Assembly: GCF_009208565.1 (NCBI RefSeq)
Contig: NZ_WFLK01000006.1
Coordinates: forward strand, 124,001 to 188,000
DNA length: 64,000 nucleotides
Source: Janthinobacterium aquaticum
Lineage (GTDB): Bacteria > Pseudomonadota > Gammaproteobacteria > Burkholderiales > Burkholderiaceae_D
Reading direction: 5' to 3'
Each line of letters opens with the position of its first letter. Position 1 is the first letter of the stretch. Position numbers and translations under genes: made by a program. The notes below the pieces were generated by a model. It saw nothing but the letters and a program-made list of their open reading frames with translations, had not been told where the DNA came from and did not search any database. Shown here piece by piece: positions 18,277 to 26,835 of this stretch.

Positions 18277-18846
18277 CTAGCGCGGCACGTACTGCCAGGC
18301 TGCGTCCTCATAGACAAATTGCAGATCGGTGCTGATATCGGGCTTGCCCGGCACTGTCAGCACCGCGTTGCAGGCAACATAACCGCTCTGGCGTTTGACT
18401 TCGCACTGCTCGATCGTCTTGACCTGCATGACCGTTTGCGCTTCCTGTACTTGCGGGTCCTTGGCCGCCTGCGGATCGCTTGCTGCCAGTTTGTTGGCCC
18501 AGTCGCGTATCAGCGTCTGGGCCACTTCTGGCGCAGGGCCTGGAAATTTGGCTTTCTTGCGTTCCACGCCGATCCAGTTGCCGCCATTCTGGCGCAGTGG
18601 CAGCACGGTAAAGCCATCGCGCATGCCGGCGCTCATGCCAACCAGGCACGCCACTTCGCCATCGACTTCCTGCGACGGCAGGCAGCCCTTCAGGCTGGTA
18701 ATTTTGAAGGCCATCGGTATGGTGCCGCCGGTTTTGGCAACGCCGGCATCGACGGCCGCCTGGATCTGCTGCTGGGTCGGCATGGTGGCACCGTGTACGG
18801 CCGAAGCGGCAAACAGGGTGGCGAAGGCAAGTAAGGACAGGCGCAT
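18277..18846 (-). CDS. small secreted protein of unknown function
   Basis: A 189-residue protein with a clear signal peptide (MRLSLLAFATLFAASAVHGA), so it is periplasmic or secreted. Three mature cysteines (GCLP, ACLV, QCEV) plus one near VACNA could form two disulfides. No known domain recognised. It is transcribed alone; the upstream 230 bases before the divergent peptidase gene show no recognisable control element. Confidence 0.75.
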   Translation of the reverse strand: MRLSLLAFATLFAASAVHGATMPTQQQIQAAVDAGVAKTGGTIPMAFKITSLKGCLPSQEVDGEVACLVGMSAGMRDGFTVLPLRQNGGNWIGVERKKAKFPGPAPEVAQTLIRDWANKLAASDPQAAKDPQVQEAQTVMQVKTIEQCEVKRQSGYVACNAVLTVPGKPDISTDLQFVYEDAAWQYVPR

Positions 18847-19076
18847 AGGAAAAAGAAGGAAAGTTGATCAGGTTCGCGAGTCTATCACCTCATAAAAAAA
18901 CATCTGTCACGATAGAAACATTTCCTGAATCGCAAGTGCCATGATGGCCTTGGAGGCAACCGCTTCTGCCAGCGCCGGCAACTTTGTTGCTATGATGACG
19001 CCCTGCCGGCAACCCGCCGGCCGATGCCGACACCCTCGGCACCCTCGATACCCACTCTATAACAACGGGAGTTTGA

Positions 19077-21161
19077 ATGAGCTTACGTATGCTGCTCTTG
19101 GGAGCATTCAGTGCCGCCATGGCCACCACTGCCGCCGTGCCGGCGCTGGCTGCGCCGCGCGGTTTTACCGTCGAAGACATGGTTGCCATGGAACGCGTCG
19201 GCAGCCCGGCGCTGTCGCCGGACGCCACGCGCGTGGTCTACACAGTGCGCAGCACCAACCTCGACAAGAATCGCGGCAATACCCAATTGTGGCTGATCGA
19301 CCTGCGCGCCCCCAATGCCGCGCCGCGCCAGCTGACCAACGGCGCTGCCAGCGCCAGCGATCCGCAATGGTCGCCCAAAGGCGACGCGATCTACTTCCTG
19401 TCCGGCCGCTCAGGCTCCTCGCAAGTGTGGCAACTGCCGATGAATGGCGGCGAAGCGGTGCGCGTGACCGACCAGCCGCTCGATATCGACACCTTCCGCG
19501 TGTCGCCGCAGGGCGACCGCCTGGCTTTCAGCATGGGCGTTTTCCTCGACTGCCTTGACATCGCCTGCAGCAAAAAACGCCTGGACGACAAGGCTGCCAA
19601 CAAGGCCTCCGGCAAAGTCTACAACGAACTCTTCGTGCGCCACTGGGACACCTGGGCCGATGGCCGCCGCAATGCGCTGTACTCGGCGCCGATCGATGCC
19701 AGCGGCAAGGTCAGCGCCACGCCAGTCAGCCTGTCGGGCACCCTCAATGGCGATGCGCCATCAAAACCATTTGGCGACAACAGCGAATACAACTTCAGCC
19801 CGGACGGCAAGACGGTGGCCTTCTCGGTGCGCGTAGCCGGCCGCACGGAAGCGTGGTCGACCAACTTCGACGTCTACACGATTGCCGCTACCGGCGGCGA
19901 AGCGCCGCGCAACCTGACGGCCGACAACCCGGCCTGGGATGCCAAGGCCACTTATTCGCCTGACGGCCGCACGCTGGCCTGGGTAGCGATGGACAAACCG
20001 GGCTTTGAGGCGGACCGCTTCCACCTGGTGCTGATGGACGTTGCCACCGGCAAGAAACGCACCGTGGCCCATGACTGGGATCGCTCGGTGGCCGACTTCC
20101 GCTGGACGCCGGACGGCAAGGGCTTCCTGGCCGCCGCCGACGATATCGGCCAGCATCGCCTGTTCCATATCGACGCGGCCAGCGGCAAGGTTGCGCCACT
20201 GACCGGCAAGGGCGCCGTCGGCGGCTTTGACGTTCGCGGCAACACCATCGTGCTGACCCAGGCCAACCTGGCGTCAGGCGCGCAGCTGTACCAGCGCAAG
20301 CTCGACGCCAGGTCCGAGACGGCACCGATGGTGCAGCTGACGAAACAGAATGCTGCCGCCCTGGCCGATGTGCGTTTTGGCGAGTATGAGCAGTTCTCGT
20401 TTGCCGGCGCCAATGGCGAGACCGTGTACGGCCACGTGATGAAGCCATGGAACGCCAAGGCCGGTGAAAAGTATCCGATCGCCTTCCTGGTGCACGGCGG
20501 CCCGCAAGGCAGCTTTGGCAACAGCTGGAGCTACCGCTGGAATCCGCAGGTGTATGCGGGCGCCGGCTACGCCACCGTGTTTATCGACTTCCACGGTTCG
20601 ACCGGCTATGGCCAGAAGTTCACCGACTCGATCAGCGGCGACTGGGGTGGCAAGCCACTGGTCGACCTGCAGAAGGGTCTGGAGGCAGCAGTCCAGAAAT
20701 TCCCGTGGCTGGACCGCGAACGCAGCTGCGCGCTGGGCGCGTCCTACGGCGGCTACATGATGAACTGGATCGCCGGTAACTGGCCGGATGGCTTCAAATG
20801 CCTGGTCAACCATGACGGCGTCTTCGACAACCGCGCCATGTACTACTCGACCGAAGAACTGTGGTTCAACGAGTGGGAAAACGGCGGTACCTATTACGAC
20901 GCCGCCGCCAAACACGAGCAGTTCAACCCGGTCAACTACGTGAAGAACTGGAAGACGCCGATGCTGGTGGTACAGGGCGACCTGGACTTCCGTATCCCGA
21001 CCACCCAGGGCCTGGGCACCTTCACCGCACTGCAGCGCCAGGGCATCCCGAGCAAGCTGCTGATGTTCCCGGACGAAAACCACTGGGTCCTGAAACCGGC
21101 AAACTCGCTGCTGTGGCATCACACGGTGCTGGATTGGCTCAATACTTACACGAAAAAGTAA
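19077..21161 (+). CDS. secreted S9-family prolyl oligopeptidase-like peptidase
   Basis: A 694-residue exported peptidase. A signal peptide ends near ALAAP; residues about 35-420 form a WD40-like beta-propeller (LSPDATRVVY, WSPKGDAIYFLS, FSPDGKTVAFS). The C-terminal alpha/beta hydrolase carries the catalytic triad: Ser in GASYGGYM, Asp in VVQGDLDFRIP and His in DENHWVLKP. This is the dipeptidyl-peptidase / acylaminoacyl-peptidase group that degrades oligopeptides, here probably in the periplasm. The start is preceded by GGGAG. It is monocistronic, followed by a hairpin repeat. Confidence 0.95.
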   Translation: MSLRMLLLGAFSAAMATTAAVPALAAPRGFTVEDMVAMERVGSPALSPDATRVVYTVRSTNLDKNRGNTQLWLIDLRAPNAAPRQLTNGAASASDPQWSPKGDAIYFLSGRSGSSQVWQLPMNGGEAVRVTDQPLDIDTFRVSPQGDRLAFSMGVFLDCLDIACSKKRLDDKAANKASGKVYNELFVRHWDTWADGRRNALYSAPIDASGKVSATPVSLSGTLNGDAPSKPFGDNSEYNFSPDGKTVAFSVRVAGRTEAWSTNFDVYTIAATGGEAPRNLTADNPAWDAKATYSPDGRTLAWVAMDKPGFEADRFHLVLMDVATGKKRTVAHDWDRSVADFRWTPDGKGFLAAADDIGQHRLFHIDAASGKVAPLTGKGAVGGFDVRGNTIVLTQANLASGAQLYQRKLDARSETAPMVQLTKQNAAALADVRFGEYEQFSFAGANGETVYGHVMKPWNAKAGEKYPIAFLVHGGPQGSFGNSWSYRWNPQVYAGAGYATVFIDFHGSTGYGQKFTDSISGDWGGKPLVDLQKGLEAAVQKFPWLDRERSCALGASYGGYMMNWIAGNWPDGFKCLVNHDGVFDNRAMYYSTEELWFNEWENGGTYYDAAAKHEQFNPVNYVKNWKTPMLVVQGDLDFRIPTTQGLGTFTALQRQGIPSKLLMFPDENHWVLKPANSLLWHHTVLDWLNTYTKK

Positions 21162-21180
21162 GACTGTAACGCCAACAATG

Positions 21181-21276
21181 TTGTCGGATTACGGCCCGCA
21201 GGGCCTAATCCGACCTACATGGCTGCGATTAACCGTAGGTCGGATTAGCGGCGCACCGCGCCGCGTAATCCGACAA
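21181..21276. repeat. paired-hairpin REP-like element, copy 3 (units in reversed order)
   Basis: Here the TTGTCGGATTA...CCTAATCCGACCTAC unit comes first and the GTAGGTCGGATTA...TAATCCGACAA unit second, the opposite order to copies 1 and 2. It lies between the convergent S9 peptidase and phytase-like genes. Confidence 0.85.
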
Positions 21277-21298
21277 ACACCCGCGATACCGCCGCCGC

Positions 21299-23359
21299 TT
21301 AATAGCTATTGAGCGCCTTGGCAAACTTCACAATCCACAGCCGGCTCGGGCGCTCGCGGTCTTCGCCGCGGGCCACGCGGATGGTGTTGGCGGCGTTGCA
21401 GCCGGCGTTGCTGCTGGTAACGATCACGCCGGCTGCATCCACGGTACATTTGGTCACATCGGCGTCAGCCACTTCCACACCTTTCGCGTCATAGACCTTG
21501 GTTTTCATGCCGAAGTCGTTGTCGTTGGCCAGCGCGATGGTCGAACCGTCGACCAGCGTCAGGCCTTCGGCTTTTTCCGCCGCCCAGCCAATCGCGTTCA
21601 AGTCCAGCAACAGCGTCTTTTTCATCGCCTTCACGCCAGCCCAGTCGGCGCCATTGACGGCGTTGCCGGCCATGCTGCTTTTCTCCAGATCCGACGTGGC
21701 CGCGTTATAGGCCGCAGCTGAAATATCGGTGGCGCCGTTCAGGTCCACCAGCATCAGCTTGTTGAACACCTTGCCGCTGGGCGCGGCGCCCTGCTCGATC
21801 ACCAGGAATTTTCCACCACCCAAAGCCACCATGTCGCCCAGCTTGGCGTTGCCGGTGCGACCATCCTGGTAGTCGGCTGCGTCGAGCGGATAGGCAAACA
21901 TCCTGCCGCTGGTGCCATTGGTCGGATCGAACTCGATCCAGCGCGTAAAGCGGGCAAAGCGCTCGACCTGCTCGGCTTTTTTCGTCACCGAATACATGGC
22001 GGTACCGTCCGACAACGGGCTTTGCAGGAAGCCGTACAGCTTGTCATTGGAAGTGTCGAGCGTCATGCCTTCCATGCCGCGATTGGCGCGGCGCTTGGCA
22101 AACAGCGCAGGCAGGCCCTTGCCCGGCTCATATCTGGCCTGGATGATGCCGGTCGCCGCATCGATTTTGATCACGAACGGGCCGTATTCGTCGGATACCC
22201 ACAGCGCATTGCGCTTCTTGTCGAGCACGATGGCTTCCGAATCGAGGCCGCCCGCATTGAACACGGCCTTGCCGGCAGGGTCGTATTTCATCGCGTCCAT
22301 CACCGGAATCTCGGCCGAATTGCCGACCGTGCCGACCGGTACCGGCAAGCCCGAGGTGGCCACGCTGGCCGAGACCTTGATCGGCGTGGACGAGGTCAGC
22401 ACCGCACCATTTTTACCTACCGTGATCACGCCAAACGATGGCGCAAAGCTAGGCGACGGGAAGATTTTGCTGCCAACCGTGCCGCTGCCGAAGGGATTGG
22501 GAACCAGTGGGCCGTCGCCGTTCGGGCCGCGGTCGGTCAGGCCGTAAAACTCAAGGTCGCCGGTGGCGGTGGTGCCCTTGAAGGCCAGGCCAGAACCGTA
22601 CGATGGCAAAAAGCCGTTTGGAAATTCGCCCTTGATTTTCGCATTGCTGCCTTCGTACGGCACATAGAAGCTGCTGGCCGCCTGGATCTGGTAGCGCGTA
22701 ACCGTCACATTCACTTCGCCCACCGGATTGGTCTGCGTCAGCGTTTCATTGACCGGCGCACCGGCTTTCGAGGCCAGCGTATCTTCAAAATGCTCGCGCA
22801 CCAGCGCGCGGCGGTCAGCGTCCACGCTGCGCGCCGCATAATTGCCGCCCAGCGTGGCCAGGTGTGCCGCCAGCGCCGTATTGAACGCCGCTGGCGCCGC
22901 GGAAAAATCAAGCGTCTTGCCGGCCAGTGCCGTGCGAACTGCCGCCGTCAGCCTGATGCCGTTCGACGGGTCGCTGTCTTCATCGAGCAATTGCAGCGCC
23001 AGCAGGCGGTTGATCAGCTTTTCATCCTGCACGCTGTTGGCGGCAGCGAGCGCCATCGGCGTGACCAGCGGCGCGCACAGGGTGCTGCCCAGCGCCAGGC
23101 CGCCCACGCTGAAGGTGACGGTGTCGCCTGGCATGCAGGAAAATTCGCCTTTGGCGCTGGTGGTCGCCTTGGCCTTGGCTGCGCTGCCGGCCACATACTC
23201 AAGACCTTCCACGGCACCATCAAGGAAAACGCCCGTCACGGCCACTGGCTTGGCCGGCTCGGCATGGTCACTGTCGCTGCCGCCACAGGCGGACAGGCAC
23301 AGGCAGGCGGCCAGCGCCAGCAGGGTCAGTTTCGGGACAGTCGTTACGGCAGCGTTCAT
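21299..23359 (-). CDS. phytase-like esterase lipoprotein
   Basis: A 686-residue lipoprotein with a signal peptide ending in the lipobox LSAC (Cys near residue 23), followed by Gly-Gly-Ser-Asp. The N-terminal third is a helical, Ala-rich region. From about residue 210 a phytase-like domain ('esterase-like activity of phytase' family) is recognisable by GSGLAFKGTT, FYGLTDRGPNGDGP, LWVSDEYGPFVIKID and EGMTLD. Such proteins are predicted beta-propeller phosphoesterases. The start at 23359 has a GAGGA ribosome site; the open frame upstream of it is spurious. A Pho-box-like element about 55 bases upstream suggests induction by phosphate starvation. Confidence 0.85.
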   Translation of the reverse strand: MNAAVTTVPKLTLLALAACLCLSACGGSDSDHAEPAKPVAVTGVFLDGAVEGLEYVAGSAAKAKATTSAKGEFSCMPGDTVTFSVGGLALGSTLCAPLVTPMALAAANSVQDEKLINRLLALQLLDEDSDPSNGIRLTAAVRTALAGKTLDFSAAPAAFNTALAAHLATLGGNYAARSVDADRRALVREHFEDTLASKAGAPVNETLTQTNPVGEVNVTVTRYQIQAASSFYVPYEGSNAKIKGEFPNGFLPSYGSGLAFKGTTATGDLEFYGLTDRGPNGDGPLVPNPFGSGTVGSKIFPSPSFAPSFGVITVGKNGAVLTSSTPIKVSASVATSGLPVPVGTVGNSAEIPVMDAMKYDPAGKAVFNAGGLDSEAIVLDKKRNALWVSDEYGPFVIKIDAATGIIQARYEPGKGLPALFAKRRANRGMEGMTLDTSNDKLYGFLQSPLSDGTAMYSVTKKAEQVERFARFTRWIEFDPTNGTSGRMFAYPLDAADYQDGRTGNAKLGDMVALGGGKFLVIEQGAAPSGKVFNKLMLVDLNGATDISAAAYNAATSDLEKSSMAGNAVNGADWAGVKAMKKTLLLDLNAIGWAAEKAEGLTLVDGSTIALANDNDFGMKTKVYDAKGVEVADADVTKCTVDAAGVIVTSSNAGCNAANTIRVARGEDRERPSRLWIVKFAKALNSY

Positions 23360-23411
23360 GCATTCCTCGGCTAAAGGGGTAAGGGAAGCCGGGAAGCTTA
23401 AAGTAGCAAAA

Positions 23412-23429
23412 TGACAAGCGCGTGACATG
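23412..23429 (-). promoter_or_regulatory. Pho-box-like element (PhoB site) before the phytase-like gene
   Basis: On the minus strand ATGTCAC-GCGC-TTGTCAT matches the PhoB pattern of two CTGTCAT half-sites separated by four bases. More 7-base half-site-like units lie upstream at roughly 11-base spacing (CTGTCAC, TTACAAC, TTGTAAC). Confidence 0.5.
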
Positions 23430-23441
23430 TCACAATAACGG

Positions 23442-23460
23442 TTACAACGATGTTGTAACG
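23442..23460. promoter_or_regulatory. perfect palindrome upstream of the phytase-like gene
   Basis: GTTACAAC-GAT-GTTGTAAC is a perfect 8-bp inverted repeat. It has no T-tract, so it looks more like a protein-binding operator than a terminator. Confidence 0.45.
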
Positions 23461-23472
23461 AAGTGACAGCGC

Positions 23473-24384
23473 TTAGGCAGGCGGCCCACCGATGCCGCCA
23501 AAACGCCCTTCGGCCTGGCGCCGAAACTGCTTGGGCGACATGCCCTTGACCTGCAAAAAGCGCCGGTTGAAGTTGGCCACGTTCTGGAAGCCCACGTCAT
23601 AGCAGACATTGGCCACATACTGGTCGGTATCCATCAGCAACTGGCAGGCCTTGTTGATGCGCAGCCGGCTCAGAAAATCGGTAAAGCTGTTGCCGGTGGC
23701 CTTGCGGAAGAAACGCGAGAATTTGCTCAGCGACATGCCGACCTGCTCGGCCAGCATCTCGGCTGAAATCGGCTCGCGGTAGTTTTCCGTAATGTAGTTG
23801 AGCACCGCATTGACCTTGGCCAGCGTGGCGTCGTCATCGTAGGAGCGCAGCGAGGCGCTCGACAGCAGGCGGTAATCGGCGGTACGTGCCAGCTTGCTCA
23901 TCATCTGCACGAAATGGGCAAAGCGCTCGGCGCCATGGGTGGCGCGGATGCACGCCAGGTGCTGCTCGACCTCGTGCGACAGGCCGAAGAACTCGACGCC
24001 ATAGCTGGAACGCTCGAGCAGCGCCAGCAGCTCGCGCAGTTCGGGAATCACGCGCGCCGCGCCGGCCATCGGCGCATGCGCAAACTGCACGATCATGTCG
24101 CGCAGCGCCACCCCGCCCTCGGGCACCACCGTTGAAATCCAGTTATGCGGCAGGCGCGGCCCGGTCAGCACCAGGTGGCCCGGTGAAAACTCGCCGATAT
24201 AGTCGCCCACGAACAGGCGCCCGCTGGTGGCCACGATCAGGTGCAGTTCATACTCTTCATGGCAATGCCAGCGCACGCGCGAACTGGGATAGCCGTGTTC
24301 GAGATAGTTGATGATGCCGTCGTAGCTTTCGCGCTCAAGCTCGGGCGGCTTGCGTTCGATGTCCTTGTAGCCTGCGTAATCCAT
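23473..24384 (-). CDS. AraC-family regulator, distal of two tandem paralogues
   Basis: A 303-residue activator. An N-terminal cupin-like effector-binding region (HCHEEYELHLIVATSG, about residues 35-90) precedes two C-terminal helix-turn-helix motifs (about 195-295: ISAEMLAEQVGMSLSKFSRFFRKATG and NVCYDVGFQNVANFNRRF). It is closely related to the neighbouring AraC gene at 24438, clearly a gene duplication. It lies 53 bases after that gene with its own good ribosome site (AGGAG), so it is likely the last gene of the mannitol operon. MtlR-type proteins of this group activate mannitol/arabitol operons. The specific role of this copy is unknown. Confidence 0.88.
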   Translation of the reverse strand: MDYAGYKDIERKPPELERESYDGIINYLEHGYPSSRVRWHCHEEYELHLIVATSGRLFVGDYIGEFSPGHLVLTGPRLPHNWISTVVPEGGVALRDMIVQFAHAPMAGAARVIPELRELLALLERSSYGVEFFGLSHEVEQHLACIRATHGAERFAHFVQMMSKLARTADYRLLSSASLRSYDDDATLAKVNAVLNYITENYREPISAEMLAEQVGMSLSKFSRFFRKATGNSFTDFLSRLRINKACQLLMDTDQYVANVCYDVGFQNVANFNRRFLQVKGMSPKQFRRQAEGRFGGIGGPPA

Positions 24385-24437
24385 GCTGGTCTCCTGCTTT
24401 TTTAACTGCCAATGTAACCCACAACGGCGCGTCCGGG

Positions 24438-25346
24438 CTAGCCCTGTCCGAAGCGCCCCAGCGCCTGCTGGCGGAACTGCTTGGGCGTCATGCCCTTGAG
24501 CTCCAGGAAGCGGCGGTTGAAATTGGCCACGTTGTTAAAACCCGACTCGTAGCAGATATTGCTGACATAGCGTTCAGTTTCCATCAGCAGCTGGCAGGCC
24601 TTGTTGATGCGCAGGCGGTTGACGAAGTCGGTAAAGCTGTTGCCGGTGGCGCTGCGAAAGAAGCGCGAAAAGGTGCGCTCGCTCATGTCCACCTGGTTGG
24701 CCAGCTGGGTCAGCGTAAACTGGCTGCTGTAGTTATGGACGATAAAGTTGATGGCCGAACTGACGCGCGCCAGCGAGACATCGTCATCGTTCGATTGCAT
24801 CGGCACGGTCGACAGCAGCTGGAAGCGGCTGGTCTGCGCCAGCTCGCCCAGCAGCGTCAGGAACTCGATAAAGCGCGGCAGGCCGCTGCTGTCGCGGATA
24901 CGCTGCAGGCGCCGCTGCGCCAGCTCGCTGACATCGAAAAATTCCACGCCGTGCAGCGCGCGCGCCAGCAGCGGCAGGATGCTTTTCACTTCGGGAATCG
25001 CGCTGGCCATCGAGACCAGCGGCGCATGCGCAAACTGCACCACCATGTCGCGCAGCGCCACGCCTTCGGGCGGGGTGTCGAGCGAGACCCAGTTATGCGG
25101 TACGCGCGGTCCGGTCAGCACCAGGTGGCCCGGTGCAAACTGACCGATATAGTCGCCCACAAAGACCTTGCCGCTACTTTCAACGATCAGGTGCAGCTCG
25201 TACTCGTCATGGTAATGCCAGCGCACCAGCGCGTTGGGAAAGCCATGCTCGAGATAGCGGATAAAACCAAAGCTGCCCTTGGGTTCGAAGCCAGGCGTGG
25301 CGTCGCGCTGCTGCTCGTGCTCGACCTGGGGTGCCCGGCTTGCCAT
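24438..25346 (-). CDS. AraC-family regulator (MtlR type)
   Basis: A 302-residue AraC protein with the same design: cupin segment with HYHDEYELHLIVESSG, and a C-terminal double HTH (TLTQLANQVDMSERTFSRFFRSATG; NICYESGFNNVANFNRRF). It starts only seven bases after the mannitol dehydrogenase stop, so it belongs to the same transcript. In Pseudomonas fluorescens a related AraC protein, MtlR, activates the mannitol operon. This copy is the best candidate for that role here, by operon position and domain match. Confidence 0.9.
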   Translation of the reverse strand: MASRAPQVEHEQQRDATPGFEPKGSFGFIRYLEHGFPNALVRWHYHDEYELHLIVESSGKVFVGDYIGQFAPGHLVLTGPRVPHNWVSLDTPPEGVALRDMVVQFAHAPLVSMASAIPEVKSILPLLARALHGVEFFDVSELAQRRLQRIRDSSGLPRFIEFLTLLGELAQTSRFQLLSTVPMQSNDDDVSLARVSSAINFIVHNYSSQFTLTQLANQVDMSERTFSRFFRSATGNSFTDFVNRLRINKACQLLMETERYVSNICYESGFNNVANFNRRFLELKGMTPKQFRQQALGRFGQG

Positions 25347-25353
25347 GGCCGCC

Positions 25354-26835
25354 TCAGGCTACTGCCTGTTCAAGCGCCGCGCGTGCACCGTTCCCGTACA
25401 GCGCGGCCAGCGCCTGCGCCACCGCCCCGGTAAAGGCAGGCGAGTCAGACAGTTCGCCAAACAGCTCGCGCAGCGACAGCAAGGCGGCAGCATCGGCACC
25501 GCCCTGCACGGCCAGCGCCCGCAGCCGCTCGGCGTACGGATCGTTGAGCGGCATCGCACGCCCCGCTTCGTCATGGCCTTCCAGATAGCGAAACCAGCAG
25601 GCCACCGTAAAGGCCAGCAGCCGGATCGGCCGGTTTTGCGCCAGCGCCTCGCGCACGGACGGCAGCACGAACTTCGGTATGCGCGCCGAGCCTTCGGTGC
25701 CGATGCGTGCCAGCTGGTCGCGCACGGCCGGATTGGAAAAGCGCTCGATCAAGGTAGCCTTGTATTGTTCCAGGTCGACGCCGGGTACCGAATCAAGCAG
25801 GGGAGTGACTTCGTCATCCATCAAGCGCCGCACCAGCGCGCGGATCGCGTCATCGGCCATCGCTTCATGCGCGTAGGTATAGCCCAGCTGCATGCCGATA
25901 TAGCACAGCGCCTGGTGGCTGGCGTTGAGCAGGCGCAGCTTCATTTTTTCATACGGCAGCACGTCGTGCGTCATCTGCGCGCCGACCCGCTCCCAGGCCG
26001 GGCGCCCTTGCGGAAACGCGTCTTCGATCACCCACTGGCGAAACGGCTCGCACACCACCGGCCACGCATCGACCAGGCCAAACTGTTCGCGCACCAGCGC
26101 GCGGTGTTCATCAGTGGTGGCCGGTGTAATGCGGTCGACCATGCTGTTGGGGAAGCTGCAATGCTCGCGCAGCCACTGCGCCAGGTCCGCATCGCGCAGT
26201 GCGGCAAACGCCAGCAGCATCTGGCGCGTGACCTCGCCATTGTTTTGCAGGTTATCGCAGGACATCACGGTAAATGGCGCCAGCCCGCGCGCGCGCCGCA
26301 ACGCCAGCGCGTTCAGCAGATAGCCGAACGAACTGCGCGGCGCCTGCGGGTGCGCCAGTTCGTAGACGATATCGGGATGCTGCGCGTCGAATTCCCCGGT
26401 GCCCTGGTTGACATAGTAGCCGCCTTCGGTAATCGTCAGCGAGACGATGCGTGTGGCCGGATGGGCCATTTTTTCCAGCACCGCCTGCGGGTCGTCGGGT
26501 GCATACAGATACGCGCCCACGCAGCCGATCACGCGCGCCACATCGCCGGCGGCGCTGCGCTCGACCACCGTATAGAGGCCATCCTGGCCCTGCATGGCGT
26601 CGCGCATGGCCGCGTCGTGCGGCAGCAGGCTTACGCCGCAATAACCCCACTGCCCGGCCTCGGTATCGGGCAGCGCCAGCAGGTCATCGAGGTAGACCGC
26701 CTGGTGCGCGCGGTAAAAACCGCCCACGCCGATATGCACGATGGAAGGCGCCAGCGACTGGCGCGGATAAGCGGGGCCGGTGACGTTGGCCGGCAGTTGC
26801 GCCAGCGCTGCCTGGTTCAGTTTCAATTCGGTCAT
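25354..26835 (-). CDS. mtlD: mannitol 2-dehydrogenase family enzyme
   Basis: A 493-residue polyol-specific long-chain dehydrogenase that oxidises D-mannitol (and often D-arabinitol or sorbitol) to the keto sugar with NAD, in the cytoplasm. The N-terminal Rossmann domain has HIGVGGFYRAHQ. The catalytic Lys/Asn/His triad of this family is visible in EKMKLRLLNASHQ. The length equals that reported for the Pseudomonas fluorescens enzyme. The start overlaps the ABC ATPase stop by four bases (ATGA), showing translational coupling. Uptake genes precede it and AraC regulators follow. Exact polyol preference cannot be read from sequence. Confidence 0.93.
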   Translation of the reverse strand: MTELKLNQAALAQLPANVTGPAYPRQSLAPSIVHIGVGGFYRAHQAVYLDDLLALPDTEAGQWGYCGVSLLPHDAAMRDAMQGQDGLYTVVERSAAGDVARVIGCVGAYLYAPDDPQAVLEKMAHPATRIVSLTITEGGYYVNQGTGEFDAQHPDIVYELAHPQAPRSSFGYLLNALALRRARGLAPFTVMSCDNLQNNGEVTRQMLLAFAALRDADLAQWLREHCSFPNSMVDRITPATTDEHRALVREQFGLVDAWPVVCEPFRQWVIEDAFPQGRPAWERVGAQMTHDVLPYEKMKLRLLNASHQALCYIGMQLGYTYAHEAMADDAIRALVRRLMDDEVTPLLDSVPGVDLEQYKATLIERFSNPAVRDQLARIGTEGSARIPKFVLPSVREALAQNRPIRLLAFTVACWFRYLEGHDEAGRAMPLNDPYAERLRALAVQGGADAAALLSLRELFGELSDSPAFTGAVAQALAALYGNGARAALEQAVA

